Shown: positions 9,611-19,522, numbered from the stretch's first letter. The stretch is 64,000 nt of DNA from Halalkalibacter sp. APA_J-10(15) (GCF_023017105.1 NZ_JALKEV010000010.1:110587-174586), one strand, 5' to 3'. Made by a program: numbers and translations. The notes: a model not told the origin generated them from the letters alone.

Positions 9611-12600
9611 ATGATGAAAAAGAAAAATAAGCGCTACTTATCCATGTTTATGATCGTTTTGCTTTTATTTTCTAACCTTCACACCTTAGCAATGGCAGAA
9701 GATACACGTGACGAACTTCAGAATGAAGATAGCATAATGACTGTTTCAGGTGATTGGTCAGGCAGCGTCATGGGAGATATTGGGACAGACGACATCACGA
9801 TAGACAACTTTGAAATAACAGAAAATAGTGATAACAGCGTAACATTACGAGCCTCGAATAACCGTGGCAAAATCGCTAGCAGTGCCGAGGGGCTCGTCTA
9901 TTATTTCCAAGAAATCGACCCGAATGCTAATTTTGAATTTTCAGCAAAGGCTCATATCGATTCTTGGGATGCCAATAATCAAGTTTCCTTTGGAATCATG
10001 CTTCGCAGTAACATATTAGAAAATGAACGCGACAATCATTTTACCGGTGATTACTTAGCTACAGGGGCGATTCGTCAAGAAATGCGCAGCTTTTACAAAT
10101 ATGAGAATGACACTTTACAAACGCCTGATGAACTGACCTTTACAGCAAACACCCCAGCTCCAGATGAGCCATATGACCTTCACCTTCGCAAAGATGGTCA
10201 TGTATATCAGCTGACAATAGGAGATGAAACGAAAGTCATTGATGATTTCAACGCGGAAACACCATATATCGGCTTATTTGCTGCAAGAAACACGACGATC
10301 ACATATAGTGACATCAATCTTACAATCGATGGTCACGTTGACGTTAGTGATTGGTTCTTTACAGCATTTGGCGGTAATACGAGTATTACCAGTGATCCTA
10401 TTCGCAACCCTGACCCCATTTATCATGAGGACGGCTCCATCTCCTTAGAAGCACTAGGTGGAAAAATTGCGAGCGGTGATGAAGGAATCTCCTTTTATAC
10501 GAAGCAACTTCCTTCAGAAGCAAACTTCACCATTCGAGCACGTGCTTATGTGCAGAGCTTTCATGCAAACGGCGGCATTAGCACGCCAAATCAAAAGTCC
10601 TTTGGTCTCATGCTGCGTGATGACATTGGAGAGCACGGTGATTCTAGCGTACAAACTGCCAATTATGTTGCCGTCGGTGCTGTCGATCAAGTGATGAAAC
10701 CATTTTATAAAGAAGGAGCCTCTCAGATTAAAGGGGACACCTTTGCAACAAATGCGATCCCTACTTCCGATGAAGTGTACGATCTCTCTATTCGCAAATC
10801 AGGGGATACGTACGTGCTCACATCCAATGATGAAACAGAAACCTTTTCAATAAACGATTTATTTACAAATGAATTATTTGCCGGTTTTTATGTTGCTCGT
10901 GACGCCTATGTAACATTTAGCGATTTTACAATTGAGGTAGAATCGAATACCGTTAGTGAGCTTCTCATCGATTCGGAATCGATGAAAACAGAATACTTAG
11001 TTGGCGAAGAATTAGACCTATCAGGGTTGAACGTAACCGCTGTCTATTCAGACGGCTCAACAGCGATTTTAACAGAAGCTGACTACATCGTGACAGGTTT
11101 TGATAGTAGTACAGTTGGAACGAATACAATCAGCCTTCATTTTGGTGGTGCTACCGCACATGTCGAGTTAACCATTGGTGAGCTCACCGTAACAAATGTA
11201 GATATCAAATACGAACCTGCTACATTAACCTATTTCCTTGGTGATACATTCGATCCACATGGGCTTGTCGTCATCGCTGAATTTAATGACGGCTTCTCCT
11301 ATTCTGAATTATCATTAGACGACTATCAAGTGATGATTGATGAAACCATCGTCGATGAGCACTTCACCTTTCAGCATTCTGGTACAAAAGAAGTGGTGAT
11401 TCGTTCAACTACAAGCCCTTCTGTCACAACAACGTTCATGATCACTGTCGCAAACACAACCATTTCCCATCTAGAAATAAGGCAGCCTCCTGAAAAAGAA
11501 CAATATTTTATCGGTGATTCACTAGACTTGTCTGGCCTTATTTTATATGCGGTCTACGATGACGGCTCAGACGTTAGATTAACACGTTCAGAGTATACTA
11601 CTACATCGTTGGATACGGCATCTACTGGCGAAAAAGAGATAACACTTTCCCATAAAGGAATCGACATAGCGCTCATGTTACATGTTAAAGAACGTGAAGC
11701 CATCGGTTTAAAAGTGGCACACTATCCGAAAACAACCTACTCCTTGAACGAAGAATTTGACGCAACAGGACTAAACGTTGAGCTTATGTTTGATAATGGT
11801 GACCGTGAGCCTTATGAACATTACACAATCGAAGACACGAACTTTAATCGCTCTACAGCAGGCGTCTATGACATCATTATTCAACCAACTGAAGCGGATA
11901 TCGAGTCCATTTCATTTCCTGTTACCGTCCGCGAACCGACTGACTATGAATTTGACTTCATCATGTTTGGGCAGTCCGTATCAGAAAGCCGAAACGACTG
12001 GCGAATAACAGAAGAAGGAACTGTCCTTCTCGAAGCACATGCACATGCAAATGCAGGAAAAATTACTGGTGACCATGACGGAGTTGTCTACTATTACACA
12101 GAGCTTGATGCCAATAAAGATAACTTTGTCTTATCAGCCGATATTCAAGTTCATCACTATGCGAAAACCCCTCATGATGGACAAGAGTCATTTGGCATTA
12201 TGGCTCGTGATGCGATCGGTACACATGGGGATTCAGGTGTGTTTTCGAGTAATATAGCGGCCATCGGTGGGTTCGCTGGAGGGACAAGGGACGATAATGG
12301 TACACAGCTATTTGCCCGAACAGGGGTATTATCACCTGACGGAGAAGGAAGCAAAGGAATCGAAAAGATCATGCTCGACCCACGCAGACCTTCAAGTGAG
12401 AACACTTATCCGAATGAACCTTATCGTTTGACATTAGCAAAGACAAATAGTGGTTTCATCGGACAAATCAATGACGGTGAGGAAACGATACTATTTGAAC
12501 CAGAGATCATGAACGTCCAAGGTTCAAACATGTACGTCGGCTTCTATGTGGCACGAGAAGCCACTATTGAAGTTCATAACATTGATTTACAAGTAACGGC

Positions 12601-14419
12601 CGCTGCTACGGATGCACCTAAGGTGGAGCCTCCTGCACAAGCTATCACACCAACAATCGATGTACTATCACTTGATCGGACATCAGACATTCATTATGAA
12701 TTAAAAACTAGAGCAAACGTAGCGGGTGTCGTCACGATTCGCCAGGGCACTAACCATATTGCTGTTAATCAATTCGTAGAAGGTGGCAACACTGTCACAA
12801 TCCCTACAACATTAACCGAGCAGGCCGACACACCTTTTAGCATTTCATTCCTGCCTGACGATACACAATATTTAACATCTTATGATCGCATCGTCACGAA
12901 CTATTCGGTCACTCATCGTTCCTTTGTTGAAGACGGAGACATTTACGTTTCGCCTGATGGAGCTCCCACGAATACAGGACTCGCTGACAATCCATTAGAT
13001 ATTGATACGGCGATTGATTATGTTCGTCCTGGTCAAAAAATTATCGTCTTAGATGGCCATTATGTTCGTGACAAGCCCCTTCACATTAGAAAGTACAATA
13101 ATGGCACGAAAGATAACATGAAATACCTTGTTGCTGCACCGGACGCACGACCAATCTTTGATTTTGATCGACGTTCTCATGGGATGCTCCACGAAGGTGA
13201 TTACTGGCATGTAGAAGGTCTCGATTTCACCCGTTCAGCTGGTAATACGAAAGGCTATCACATCGGTGGTCACCATAATATCATTGAAAATGCTCGATTC
13301 TATGATAATGGCGACTCAGGCCTACAAATTAGTCGCCTTGATGGAACCTTAACGGATATCACTGATTGGCCATCTCATAACCTTATATTGAATAGTGTCT
13401 CCTTCGATAACCGTGACCCTGCCGAAAACAATGCGGATGGATTCGCTGTCAAACTCACTTCTGGTGAAGGGAACATTCTTCGTGGTGTTATTGCTCATAA
13501 CAACATCGATGATGGCTTTGATTTATATGCAAAAGTTGGTACGGGACCAATTGGCGCTGTCGTCATTGAAGACAGCCTCGCCTTCAACAACGGTTTCCTA
13601 ACAGACGGTACAGAAGGAGGAGGCGATAAGAACGGCTTCAAGCTAGGTGGGGAAGGGATTCATGTCCCGCACATTATCCGTAATAGCATCGCATGGGGAA
13701 ATGGAAAGGTTGGATTTACAAGTAACAGTAATCCAGGTGTCATCGCCTATGACAATATTTCCTTTAACAATGCAGAAAGAAATAGCGATTTTACAACATA
13801 TTCAAACATTACATCAGACTTTACGATCGATGGGTTCGTTTCTTTCCATACGGAAGAGCATTCATCTTCAGACCGTTATCCTTCATCTGCGAACTCTCAT
13901 CGTAATTTTATGTATGATGGCAAACAATCGAAAAATGAACAAGGAGATGAATTACCAGAGGAGCTAACGAGCATTTTGCAAACCATTGTTTCCTTTGAGC
14001 GAGATGGAAACGGCGAAATCCAATGGGGGGACATTTGGGATACCTATTATGCATTTATGGCTTCACTAGAAGCAAAAGAACCTGACGAAGAAGATCCAAT
14101 ACCTGATGATGAGGGAGAGACCCCTTCACCGAACCCGAAAGAGCCAGAACCAACACCTCCTAATGGACAAAAGCTTGATGAAGATAATGGTACTATGTCG
14201 CCGCCAAAGAACGGTGGGTTAACCCCACCTTCAATAGAGGAGACTGACCCTAACGGACATGAGGGCAAACTTGATGCGGGACGACGCGGAGATGAAACGA
14301 CAGACGAGCAGCTGCCAAGTACAGCGACCCCATTATACAATGTCCTTTTTTACGGAATTATTCTGATGTTTGTTGGTCTACTCGTTCTTGCTTTAAGGAG
14401 ACGTATAAGAATATATTAA
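9611..14419 (+). CDS. Large sortase-anchored modular surface protein with pectate-lyase-like beta-helix
   Basis: The 1602-residue protein begins with a signal peptide (about 1-30). Three related modules of roughly 200 residues follow at about 44-240, 245-443 and 781-995; each has a GKIxS/GD-G-YY motif and FGIMxRD-like strands, suggestive of carbohydrate-binding sandwiches. Four bacterial Ig-like repeats of the Big_3 type (YxxGExxDLSGLxxxAVYxDG) occupy about 447-773. Another sandwich at 1000-1108 leads into a right-handed beta-helix (1110-1407) starting with DIYVSPDG and rich in asparagine ladders, resembling PL9 pectate/exopolygalacturonate lyases. A Pro/Glu-rich spacer ends in LPSTA (1568-1572), a hydrophobic segment and an Arg tail, a variant sortase signal. 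GGAGG lies 2 bases before the first ATG and 5 before the second, so translation may begin at 9614. Pectin cleavage is inferred. Confidence 0.85.
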   Translation: MMKKKNKRYLSMFMIVLLLFSNLHTLAMAEDTRDELQNEDSIMTVSGDWSGSVMGDIGTDDITIDNFEITENSDNSVTLRASNNRGKIASSAEGLVYYFQEIDPNANFEFSAKAHIDSWDANNQVSFGIMLRSNILENERDNHFTGDYLATGAIRQEMRSFYKYENDTLQTPDELTFTANTPAPDEPYDLHLRKDGHVYQLTIGDETKVIDDFNAETPYIGLFAARNTTITYSDINLTIDGHVDVSDWFFTAFGGNTSITSDPIRNPDPIYHEDGSISLEALGGKIASGDEGISFYTKQLPSEANFTIRARAYVQSFHANGGISTPNQKSFGLMLRDDIGEHGDSSVQTANYVAVGAVDQVMKPFYKEGASQIKGDTFATNAIPTSDEVYDLSIRKSGDTYVLTSNDETETFSINDLFTNELFAGFYVARDAYVTFSDFTIEVESNTVSELLIDSESMKTEYLVGEELDLSGLNVTAVYSDGSTAILTEADYIVTGFDSSTVGTNTISLHFGGATAHVELTIGELTVTNVDIKYEPATLTYFLGDTFDPHGLVVIAEFNDGFSYSELSLDDYQVMIDETIVDEHFTFQHSGTKEVVIRSTTSPSVTTTFMITVANTTISHLEIRQPPEKEQYFIGDSLDLSGLILYAVYDDGSDVRLTRSEYTTTSLDTASTGEKEITLSHKGIDIALMLHVKEREAIGLKVAHYPKTTYSLNEEFDATGLNVELMFDNGDREPYEHYTIEDTNFNRSTAGVYDIIIQPTEADIESISFPVTVREPTDYEFDFIMFGQSVSESRNDWRITEEGTVLLEAHAHANAGKITGDHDGVVYYYTELDANKDNFVLSADIQVHHYAKTPHDGQESFGIMARDAIGTHGDSGVFSSNIAAIGGFAGGTRDDNGTQLFARTGVLSPDGEGSKGIEKIMLDPRRPSSENTYPNEPYRLTLAKTNSGFIGQINDGEETILFEPEIMNVQGSNMYVGFYVAREATIEVHNIDLQVTAAATDAPKVEPPAQAITPTIDVLSLDRTSDIHYELKTRANVAGVVTIRQGTNHIAVNQFVEGGNTVTIPTTLTEQADTPFSISFLPDDTQYLTSYDRIVTNYSVTHRSFVEDGDIYVSPDGAPTNTGLADNPLDIDTAIDYVRPGQKIIVLDGHYVRDKPLHIRKYNNGTKDNMKYLVAAPDARPIFDFDRRSHGMLHEGDYWHVEGLDFTRSAGNTKGYHIGGHHNIIENARFYDNGDSGLQISRLDGTLTDITDWPSHNLILNSVSFDNRDPAENNADGFAVKLTSGEGNILRGVIAHNNIDDGFDLYAKVGTGPIGAVVIEDSLAFNNGFLTDGTEGGGDKNGFKLGGEGIHVPHIIRNSIAWGNGKVGFTSNSNPGVIAYDNISFNNAERNSDFTTYSNITSDFTIDGFVSFHTEEHSSSDRYPSSANSHRNFMYDGKQSKNEQGDELPEELTSILQTIVSFERDGNGEIQWGDIWDTYYAFMASLEAKEPDEEDPIPDDEGETPSPNPKEPEPTPPNGQKLDEDNGTMSPPKNGGLTPPSIEETDPNGHEGKLDAGRRGDETTDEQLPSTATPLYNVLFYGIILMFVGLLVLALRRRIRIY

Positions 14420-14427
14420 TGATAGTA

Positions 14428-14471
14428 GGCTGCCATGAAGGAAATCATTCCTATGGCAGCCCCTTCTTTTT
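14428..14471 (+). terminator. Terminator of the surface-protein gene
   Basis: Long stem GGCTGCCAT / ATGGCAGCC with an inner AGGAA / TTCCT stem, then CCTTCTTTTT. It lies between convergent genes. Confidence 0.9.
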
Positions 14472-14494
14472 GATCGATTCAATTCTAAAACACT

Positions 14495-15718
14495 CTAATC
14501 CCACAGGGCGTCAAACACATTGCTGTCAAAGTGGTTTGTATCAATGTTACATGTTTGTGCATCAATTCCATATTGCCAGCCAGCGATTAACGACCCTTCA
14601 GGTGCTTCAGGATCATACTCTGGTGCATTTTCTTCTGTTGTAATGCCAATATTCGGTGAAGACGTCCACACATAATTGTTTTCTAGTAAGCTAGTATTCT
14701 CCTCGGCAGCCGTTTCATAGGCCGTGTACAGTTCACGATCCGGGTGAAAAATCCCATACACACCAGATTCATATTCGGACTCTTCCATCACATCGTACCA
14801 GCCTAATAGGAAATCAGCATCTATAGGATAGATTGGTTCCACATTAGCAAATATAGCCACACCTTCTGGAATATCAAACTCCCTAGCCATTTCAATGGCC
14901 GCTGTCGCTTCGCTTTGTCCTTTTTCATAACCAGTCGCATCCGTGAAATGGTTCCAAATGACCATAATATCAATATCATTTTCGTGAAGAAATTCCACTT
15001 CTTCGTGAGTCAATCCATAGGAAACCCCGTCTTTATCCCCTAAATACCTAGCCCATACTTTCGGGTCCCCAAAATTCTCACGAACACATGAAAGCATATC
15101 TTCTGTTGTCAAGCTTGCTGAATCAACTCCCCAAACAGTATCAGGCGTTTCACCATTGGAGGCTTCTCCATTTCCATTACCGTCCCCATTCTCTTCCTCA
15201 CGGCCTGCTTCATCACCGTTACCATTTTCATCCGTACCGCTTTCTCCATCGTCACCTTTTCCTTCTACGTTATTGACCAAGTTATTCTTTACATGGACAT
15301 CAACATTCACTTCGACGTTGTTCGTAATATGATTAGTAATTGTGTTGTTTGAACCATTCGTGATATTATTTTCCACTTGATTATCAACGGTCGCATCGTC
15401 TCCGCTCATGTGATTCTCAATATGATTACCTATATCGCCATTTTTGCTGTTAATGGTATTTTCAACGCTATTATTGATTTCACCATTACTTACATTCACT
15501 TCATTAATGATGGAATTGTCAACATTTCCTGCCTCGGTATTTATCTCATTTGTTATCGTATTTCTTAGATCACTCTCTTCACCGTTGGATTCTTGGGTGT
15601 CATCTGAAGCAGTGACTGGATTTGTATCAGCACTCCCATACATATAGAAGGTGAACGCAGTGATGAAAATTAATACCAAGGACAATACATATGGCAAAAA
15701 TCTATACGTACATCTCAC
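14495..15718 (-). CDS. Membrane-tethered DUF1906 (Rv2525c-like glycoside-hydrolase fold) protein with Asn-rich repeats
   Basis: I place the start at a GTG with GGAGGGG five bases upstream, giving 407 residues. A membrane segment or uncleaved signal occupies about 8-27. Residues 53-150 are asparagine-rich and organised in 15-residue units ending GN[VI]DN or GEINN; then comes an acidic Gly/Asn/Glu spacer (151-195). Residues 197-405 resemble the DUF1906 domain, a TIM-barrel related to GH25 lysozymes (WGVDSA, ARYLGDKDG, GVAIFANVE, IAGWQYGID). The domain suggests binding or cutting of cell-wall glycan, but activity is unproven for most members. The gene stands alone, convergent with the surface-protein gene. 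Confidence 0.8.
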   Translation of the reverse strand: MRCTYRFLPYVLSLVLIFITAFTFYMYGSADTNPVTASDDTQESNGEESDLRNTITNEINTEAGNVDNSIINEVNVSNGEINNSVENTINSKNGDIGNHIENHMSGDDATVDNQVENNITNGSNNTITNHITNNVEVNVDVHVKNNLVNNVEGKGDDGESGTDENGNGDEAGREEENGDGNGNGEASNGETPDTVWGVDSASLTTEDMLSCVRENFGDPKVWARYLGDKDGVSYGLTHEEVEFLHENDIDIMVIWNHFTDATGYEKGQSEATAAIEMAREFDIPEGVAIFANVEPIYPIDADFLLGWYDVMEESEYESGVYGIFHPDRELYTAYETAAEENTSLLENNYVWTSSPNIGITTEENAPEYDPEAPEGSLIAGWQYGIDAQTCNIDTNHFDSNVFDALWD

Positions 15719-15930
15719 TTTCTCCCCTCCTTTACGTTCGTTATCATCGTACGTAAAGCAAGAAAACGAAGTGAATGACATACATATTTTTGGGCATTTG
15801 TTTAGTCGTGATTATTGGAAATATCAAACGTCACGCTTGACACGAACATTATGACCAAGTGCAACCTACATTTAGCAAACCGGTGCCGTTTCGTTCATTA
15901 TGACTTACGGACAAAGTATTTACAGAGAAG

Positions 15931-15963
15931 AAAGCGATTTGGAAAAATACCAAATCGCTTTTT
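15931..15963 (-). terminator. Terminator after blaI, possibly bidirectional
   Basis: Perfect stem AAGCGATTTGG / CCAAATCGCTT with a short loop. The minus strand continues TTCTTCTC and the plus strand TTTTTAAAA, so it could act in both directions. Confidence 0.8.
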
Positions 15964-15975
15964 AAAATATTATTG

Positions 15976-16353
15976 TTATTTAGGTTTCTTATTTAAAATA
16001 TGGCGTAGTTCATTGATATCCTCATCAGATAGGGTATCTTCCTGAATGAATTGGACAAGCATGGATTTAAGGGTACCTCCATAGATTCGCTTGATAAATG
16101 ATTCTGCCTCCGCACGTTGGCACTCTTCCTGTGTATAGAGCGGATAAAAGGTGTAAACTCTTTGATTTTTATTAACACCTACTACATCTTTTTGAACCAA
16201 TCGATCGAGTAGAGTGCGTATGGTTTTCGGCTTCCAATCGACACTCCCCCGTAGGGAATTTATGATGTCATTCGCTGTCTGAGGGGCTTTATCCCAAAGC
16301 ACGTTCATGATTTCCCATTCTGATTCTGATATACTGGGAATGTTTTTCTCCAT
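15976..16353 (-). CDS. blaI: BlaI/MecI-family beta-lactamase repressor
   Basis: The 125-residue winged-helix protein has the BlaI hallmarks: ISESEWEIMNVLW at the N-terminus, TIRTLLDRLV for the recognition helix and a C-terminal dimerisation part. The ATG is set by GGAGGGG six bases upstream. BlaI dimers bind TACA/TGTA dyads and are cleaved when BlaR1 senses a beta-lactam. It follows blaR1 by 17 bases, so sensor and repressor are made from one message; the dyads it should bind lie at 18246-18293. Confidence 0.93.
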   Translation of the reverse strand: MEKNIPSISESEWEIMNVLWDKAPQTANDIINSLRGSVDWKPKTIRTLLDRLVQKDVVGVNKNQRVYTFYPLYTQEECQRAEAESFIKRIYGGTLKSMLVQFIQEDTLSDEDINELRHILNKKPK

Positions 16354-16370
16354 ATTTCTCCCCTCCATTT

Positions 16371-18152
16371 TTAATAAATTCCTAAATTTTTTAAAATTGA
16401 TAAAGTAATTTCTAACGCCTTGCTTCCAGATGTATCATCTTCATCTTGTATATTGGTAGCAAAGAAATAAGTATTGTTCTTCGTCTCTACATACCCGATA
16501 AACCAACCATTGATGTTTTTCCCATTCACTGCTCCTGTACCTGTTTTTCCTGATAGGCGAGCTTCTTCATTCTTTTCTAGGAATAGTGCTTCCTTCACAG
16601 CTTTGATATGCATTTCCTTATATCCCAATTGATTATTATAAAAGGCTTGTAGTAGTTCGACTTGCTCGACTGGAGAAATTTTTAATGAAGATCCGTGCCA
16701 GAATTCACCCATTCCCCCAGATACATCGGAATTTCCATAGTTTATCTCTTCTAGATTGGATTGGATTGTTTCAAATCCTGTTCTGCGATCTAATTCTTGG
16801 AAATACCAATTTACAGACTTTTGTAATGCAGATGAGACATCCTGATCCATATTCCAAGCTTCATAAGGTTGCTCCATCCCATCCCATAAAAGGGTGGATT
16901 CTTCGGGTGATATCACATTTGATTCTAGTGCAAATAAAGCACTATAGATTTTGTATGTGGAATCAGGTGATACCCGCAACGTACTTTTCTCTTCATTATA
17001 AATGCGATATTGCTCTGCGTTATGATCATATAAAACAAAGCTTCCTTCATACCCTTTAAAGAATTGATGTAAATCTTCATAAACGGCTCCGTCATTATTA
17101 AAATAGTATCGGTCGTTTTCCGTCGCAAATACGGAAATGAAAGGTAGCTGAATTGTCAAAATGATACTGGCCAACACATAAATAAAGACACTTTTTTTTA
17201 TTGATTTTTTTTCGGAATGATTATAGGCAGAAATTTGTTCAATTCGTTTTTTGATTTGAAGCTTCGAACCGTTTAATTGTGTTACTAACTGTAGCTTACT
17301 TGACCGTTTTGAAAGATCCAAAAAATTAATGATTGTATGTCCATATTCACTAAATGAATGATCATCTAGTAACTGTAAAACTGATGTATCACATGCAATT
17401 TCCCGATCCAATCTCATTTCTCTAAAAGCAACCCAGACAAGTGGATTAAACCAATAAATGGTTTGATAGAACAATATCACGTAATTTGTCAGCAAATCCT
17501 TGTTTTTATAGTGATTCAGTTCATGAAGAAAGATATATTCGTAATCTTTCAAACTAAGCCAGTTTTCATGCTGAGAAGGTAAGACGATATATGTTTGAAA
17601 AAGTCCGAATATCATTGGAGATTGAACTCTTTTCGAAATAACAATCTTTATTGATTTATTAATTTGTAGTCTTTTCTTGCATTCTTCGAAAAGCACGAGA
17701 ACTTCTTGATTGGAAAACGCAGAAGAATCATTCCTTATCCTTCTAAGTGTGAGCCATCCACGAATCATAATAAAGGTAAATAAAAGCACCCCTAACATCC
17801 ATAAACTCATCACTCCCATATTAAATAAGGACAGATCCGGCCGATTGACCGACACAGAAAAGTCTTGTATCAGGTGTAATCCCTGCATCATATCAGTTCC
17901 AGTTATGTCCACATTAGAGCTAGGTGCATGAGTCTGATATGTATCCCCACCGCTAAAGAGAGAACTAAAATTATATAGATCAGTTGGTATGAATGGAAGT
18001 GTTAAAGCCATAAAAAGAAACATCCACAAATGATAGTGCCATTTTGCTGTTAGTTGTCTTCCGAACCATTTTCGTATAAGTAGAATAACGGTAACGGAAA
18101 ATGAAGACACCAATAGACCTATTATAAAATGAGTTAAAAACATGTCCTTCAA
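16371..18152 (-). CDS. blaR1: BlaR1-type beta-lactam sensor and signal-transducing metalloprotease
   Basis: About 593 residues. The N-terminal half has several membrane helices around a cytoplasmic zinc protease domain with HELNH (about 210-214) and a downstream EIACD. The C-terminal extracellular half is a class D-like penicillin-binding sensor with STYK (about 398-401), a serine acylated by beta-lactams, SVNW and KTGTG. Acylation outside triggers the protease inside, which inactivates BlaI. The start is uncertain: I favour a TTG six bases after AGGGAG; an in-frame ATG 18 bases upstream and another 9 bases downstream are alternatives. It is divergent from the lactamase gene and upstream of blaI. 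Confidence 0.92.
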   Translation of the reverse strand: MKDMFLTHFIIGLLVSSFSVTVILLIRKWFGRQLTAKWHYHLWMFLFMALTLPFIPTDLYNFSSLFSGGDTYQTHAPSSNVDITGTDMMQGLHLIQDFSVSVNRPDLSLFNMGVMSLWMLGVLLFTFIMIRGWLTLRRIRNDSSAFSNQEVLVLFEECKKRLQINKSIKIVISKRVQSPMIFGLFQTYIVLPSQHENWLSLKDYEYIFLHELNHYKNKDLLTNYVILFYQTIYWFNPLVWVAFREMRLDREIACDTSVLQLLDDHSFSEYGHTIINFLDLSKRSSKLQLVTQLNGSKLQIKKRIEQISAYNHSEKKSIKKSVFIYVLASIILTIQLPFISVFATENDRYYFNNDGAVYEDLHQFFKGYEGSFVLYDHNAEQYRIYNEEKSTLRVSPDSTYKIYSALFALESNVISPEESTLLWDGMEQPYEAWNMDQDVSSALQKSVNWYFQELDRRTGFETIQSNLEEINYGNSDVSGGMGEFWHGSSLKISPVEQVELLQAFYNNQLGYKEMHIKAVKEALFLEKNEEARLSGKTGTGAVNGKNINGWFIGYVETKNNTYFFATNIQDEDDTSGSKALEITLSILKNLGIY

Positions 18153-18231
18153 CACCCACTCCCTTGACATTTAAATTTCAAAAAACAAGTATATAGCATA
18201 TTTATAGTAGCTTGATTGTCAGAAAAAAGAA

Positions 18232-18260
18232 TTGACTTTATTTGATTACACATGTAATAC
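18232..18260 (+). promoter_or_regulatory. Promoter of the beta-lactamase gene
   Basis: TTGACT (18232-18237), 17-base spacer, TAATAC (18255-18260). The first BlaI-type dyad covers the spacer and the start of the -10 box. Confidence 0.7.
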
Positions 18261-18293
18261 TATACTACAGATGTAATAAGACTACAAATGTAA
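18246..18293. promoter_or_regulatory. Three BlaI-type operators between blaR1 and the beta-lactamase gene
   Basis: Three 12-base dyads: TTACACATGTAA (18246-18257), CTACAGATGTAA (18265-18276) and CTACAAATGTAA (18282-18293). All contain the TACA-NN-TGTA core known for BlaI/MecI. The first covers the lactamase promoter. The other two cover a possible minus-strand promoter (TTGTAG, 17 bases, TATAGT) for blaR1-blaI, so both sides should be repressed together. Confidence 0.8.
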
Positions 18294-18371
18294 TCTGTTA
18301 AAACTCCTTGAATAAGGTTGTTTTTAATTCGTACATAAGTGTCTAATCAAATAATTAGGAGGATTTACATC

Positions 18372-19316
18372 ATGAACAAAAGATGGTTTTATCAAATACT
18401 AGCACTGATAGGCTTGGTGCTTATGGTTGTAGGCTGCTCAGATGAGAAAGAACAGGTTGTAATACAATCAGAAACAGAAAATACGGGGACAACGAACCAA
18501 ACATCAGAAACGATAACGGAAAAAGAAACCACAATGGAAAAATTTGAACAACTTGAGAAGGAATATGACGCGAGGCTTGGGGTCTATGCCATTGACACAG
18601 GAACAAAAGAAACCGTGGAATTTCGTGAGGACGAACGATTTGCGTACACATCTACATCCAAAGCCCTAGCCGCAGCTGTGTTATTAAAGCAAAATCCGAT
18701 ATCTGTGCTTGAGGAAGTAAGGACATTCACCAATGAAGATATTGTTACCTATTCTCCGATTACAGAAGACTTTGTGAACAAAGGGATGAGTCTAGGAGAG
18801 ATAGCTGAAGCAGCGATACAGTATAGTGATAATACAGCAGGAAATCTTCTGTTCGAAGAATTAGGCGGACCGGATGGATTTGAAAAGGCGTTACGAGAAA
18901 GTGGCGATACGATCACAAAGGCTGACCGTATTGAACCAGATTTGAACGAAGCTATTCCTGGTGATTCACGGGATACAAGTACCCCCAAAGCACTTGCAAC
19001 TACCCTTGAGGTGTTTGGAATCAGTGAGTACCTTCCTGCCGATAAGCAAGAAATTTTTACGAATTGGCTAAAAGGGAATACGACAGGTGATTCCCTCATT
19101 CGAGCTGGTGTACCAGAAGGTTGGGAGGTTGGAGATAAGACCGGGGCTGGTGGCTATGGAACTCGAAATGATATAGCGATTGTGTGGCCACCAAATCGAG
19201 AACCGATTATTATTGCGATCATGTCAAGTCGCACTGAAGAGAATGCAAGCTTTAATGATGAACTCATTGCAAAGGCTACAAAAGTGATTGCTCAGGCGTT
19301 TTCTAACAGCAAATAG
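18372..19316 (+). CDS. Class A beta-lactamase, lipoprotein form
   Basis: The 314-residue protein has a lipoprotein signal with Cys22 (LVLMVVGC), so the mature enzyme should be anchored to the outer face of the membrane. The class A catalytic set is complete: STSK (Ser94-Lys97), SDN (152-154), the omega-loop EPDLN with the general-base Glu188, and KTG (256-258). A Thr/Glu-rich linker separates the anchor from the catalytic domain. AGGAGG nine bases before the ATG defines the start; an in-frame ATG 33 bases earlier is unlikely. It should hydrolyse penicillins; the spectrum cannot be read from sequence. Expression should be induced through blaR1-blaI on the other strand. Confidence 0.95.
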   Translation: MNKRWFYQILALIGLVLMVVGCSDEKEQVVIQSETENTGTTNQTSETITEKETTMEKFEQLEKEYDARLGVYAIDTGTKETVEFREDERFAYTSTSKALAAAVLLKQNPISVLEEVRTFTNEDIVTYSPITEDFVNKGMSLGEIAEAAIQYSDNTAGNLLFEELGGPDGFEKALRESGDTITKADRIEPDLNEAIPGDSRDTSTPKALATTLEVFGISEYLPADKQEIFTNWLKGNTTGDSLIRAGVPEGWEVGDKTGAGGYGTRNDIAIVWPPNREPIIIAIMSSRTEENASFNDELIAKATKVIAQAFSNSK

Positions 19317-19473
19317 ATTAACATTTATTAGAGAGAGTACGTCTCTTCGGGTGAAGGTCGTTTTTTCCTACAAGAAAGCTTGCGAAATACTATACTTACA
19401 ATAAAAGTGCTTATCTTGAATAAGTGTTAAGCAATAATCTTCAACAATCGAGCGCGCTTTAATGAAGTAGCTA

Positions 19474-19516
19474 AAGCCTAATTTCTCGCTTGTAGCACCG
19501 AGAAATTAGGCTTTTT
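19474..19516 (+). terminator. Strong terminator downstream of the beta-lactamase gene
   Basis: Perfect stem AAGCCTAATTTCTCG / CGAGAAATTAGGCTT followed by TTTATATTTTT on the plus strand. It lies 158 bases after the lactamase stop and next to the orphan LXG linker fragment on the other strand. Confidence 0.85.
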
Positions 19517-19522
19517 ATATTT

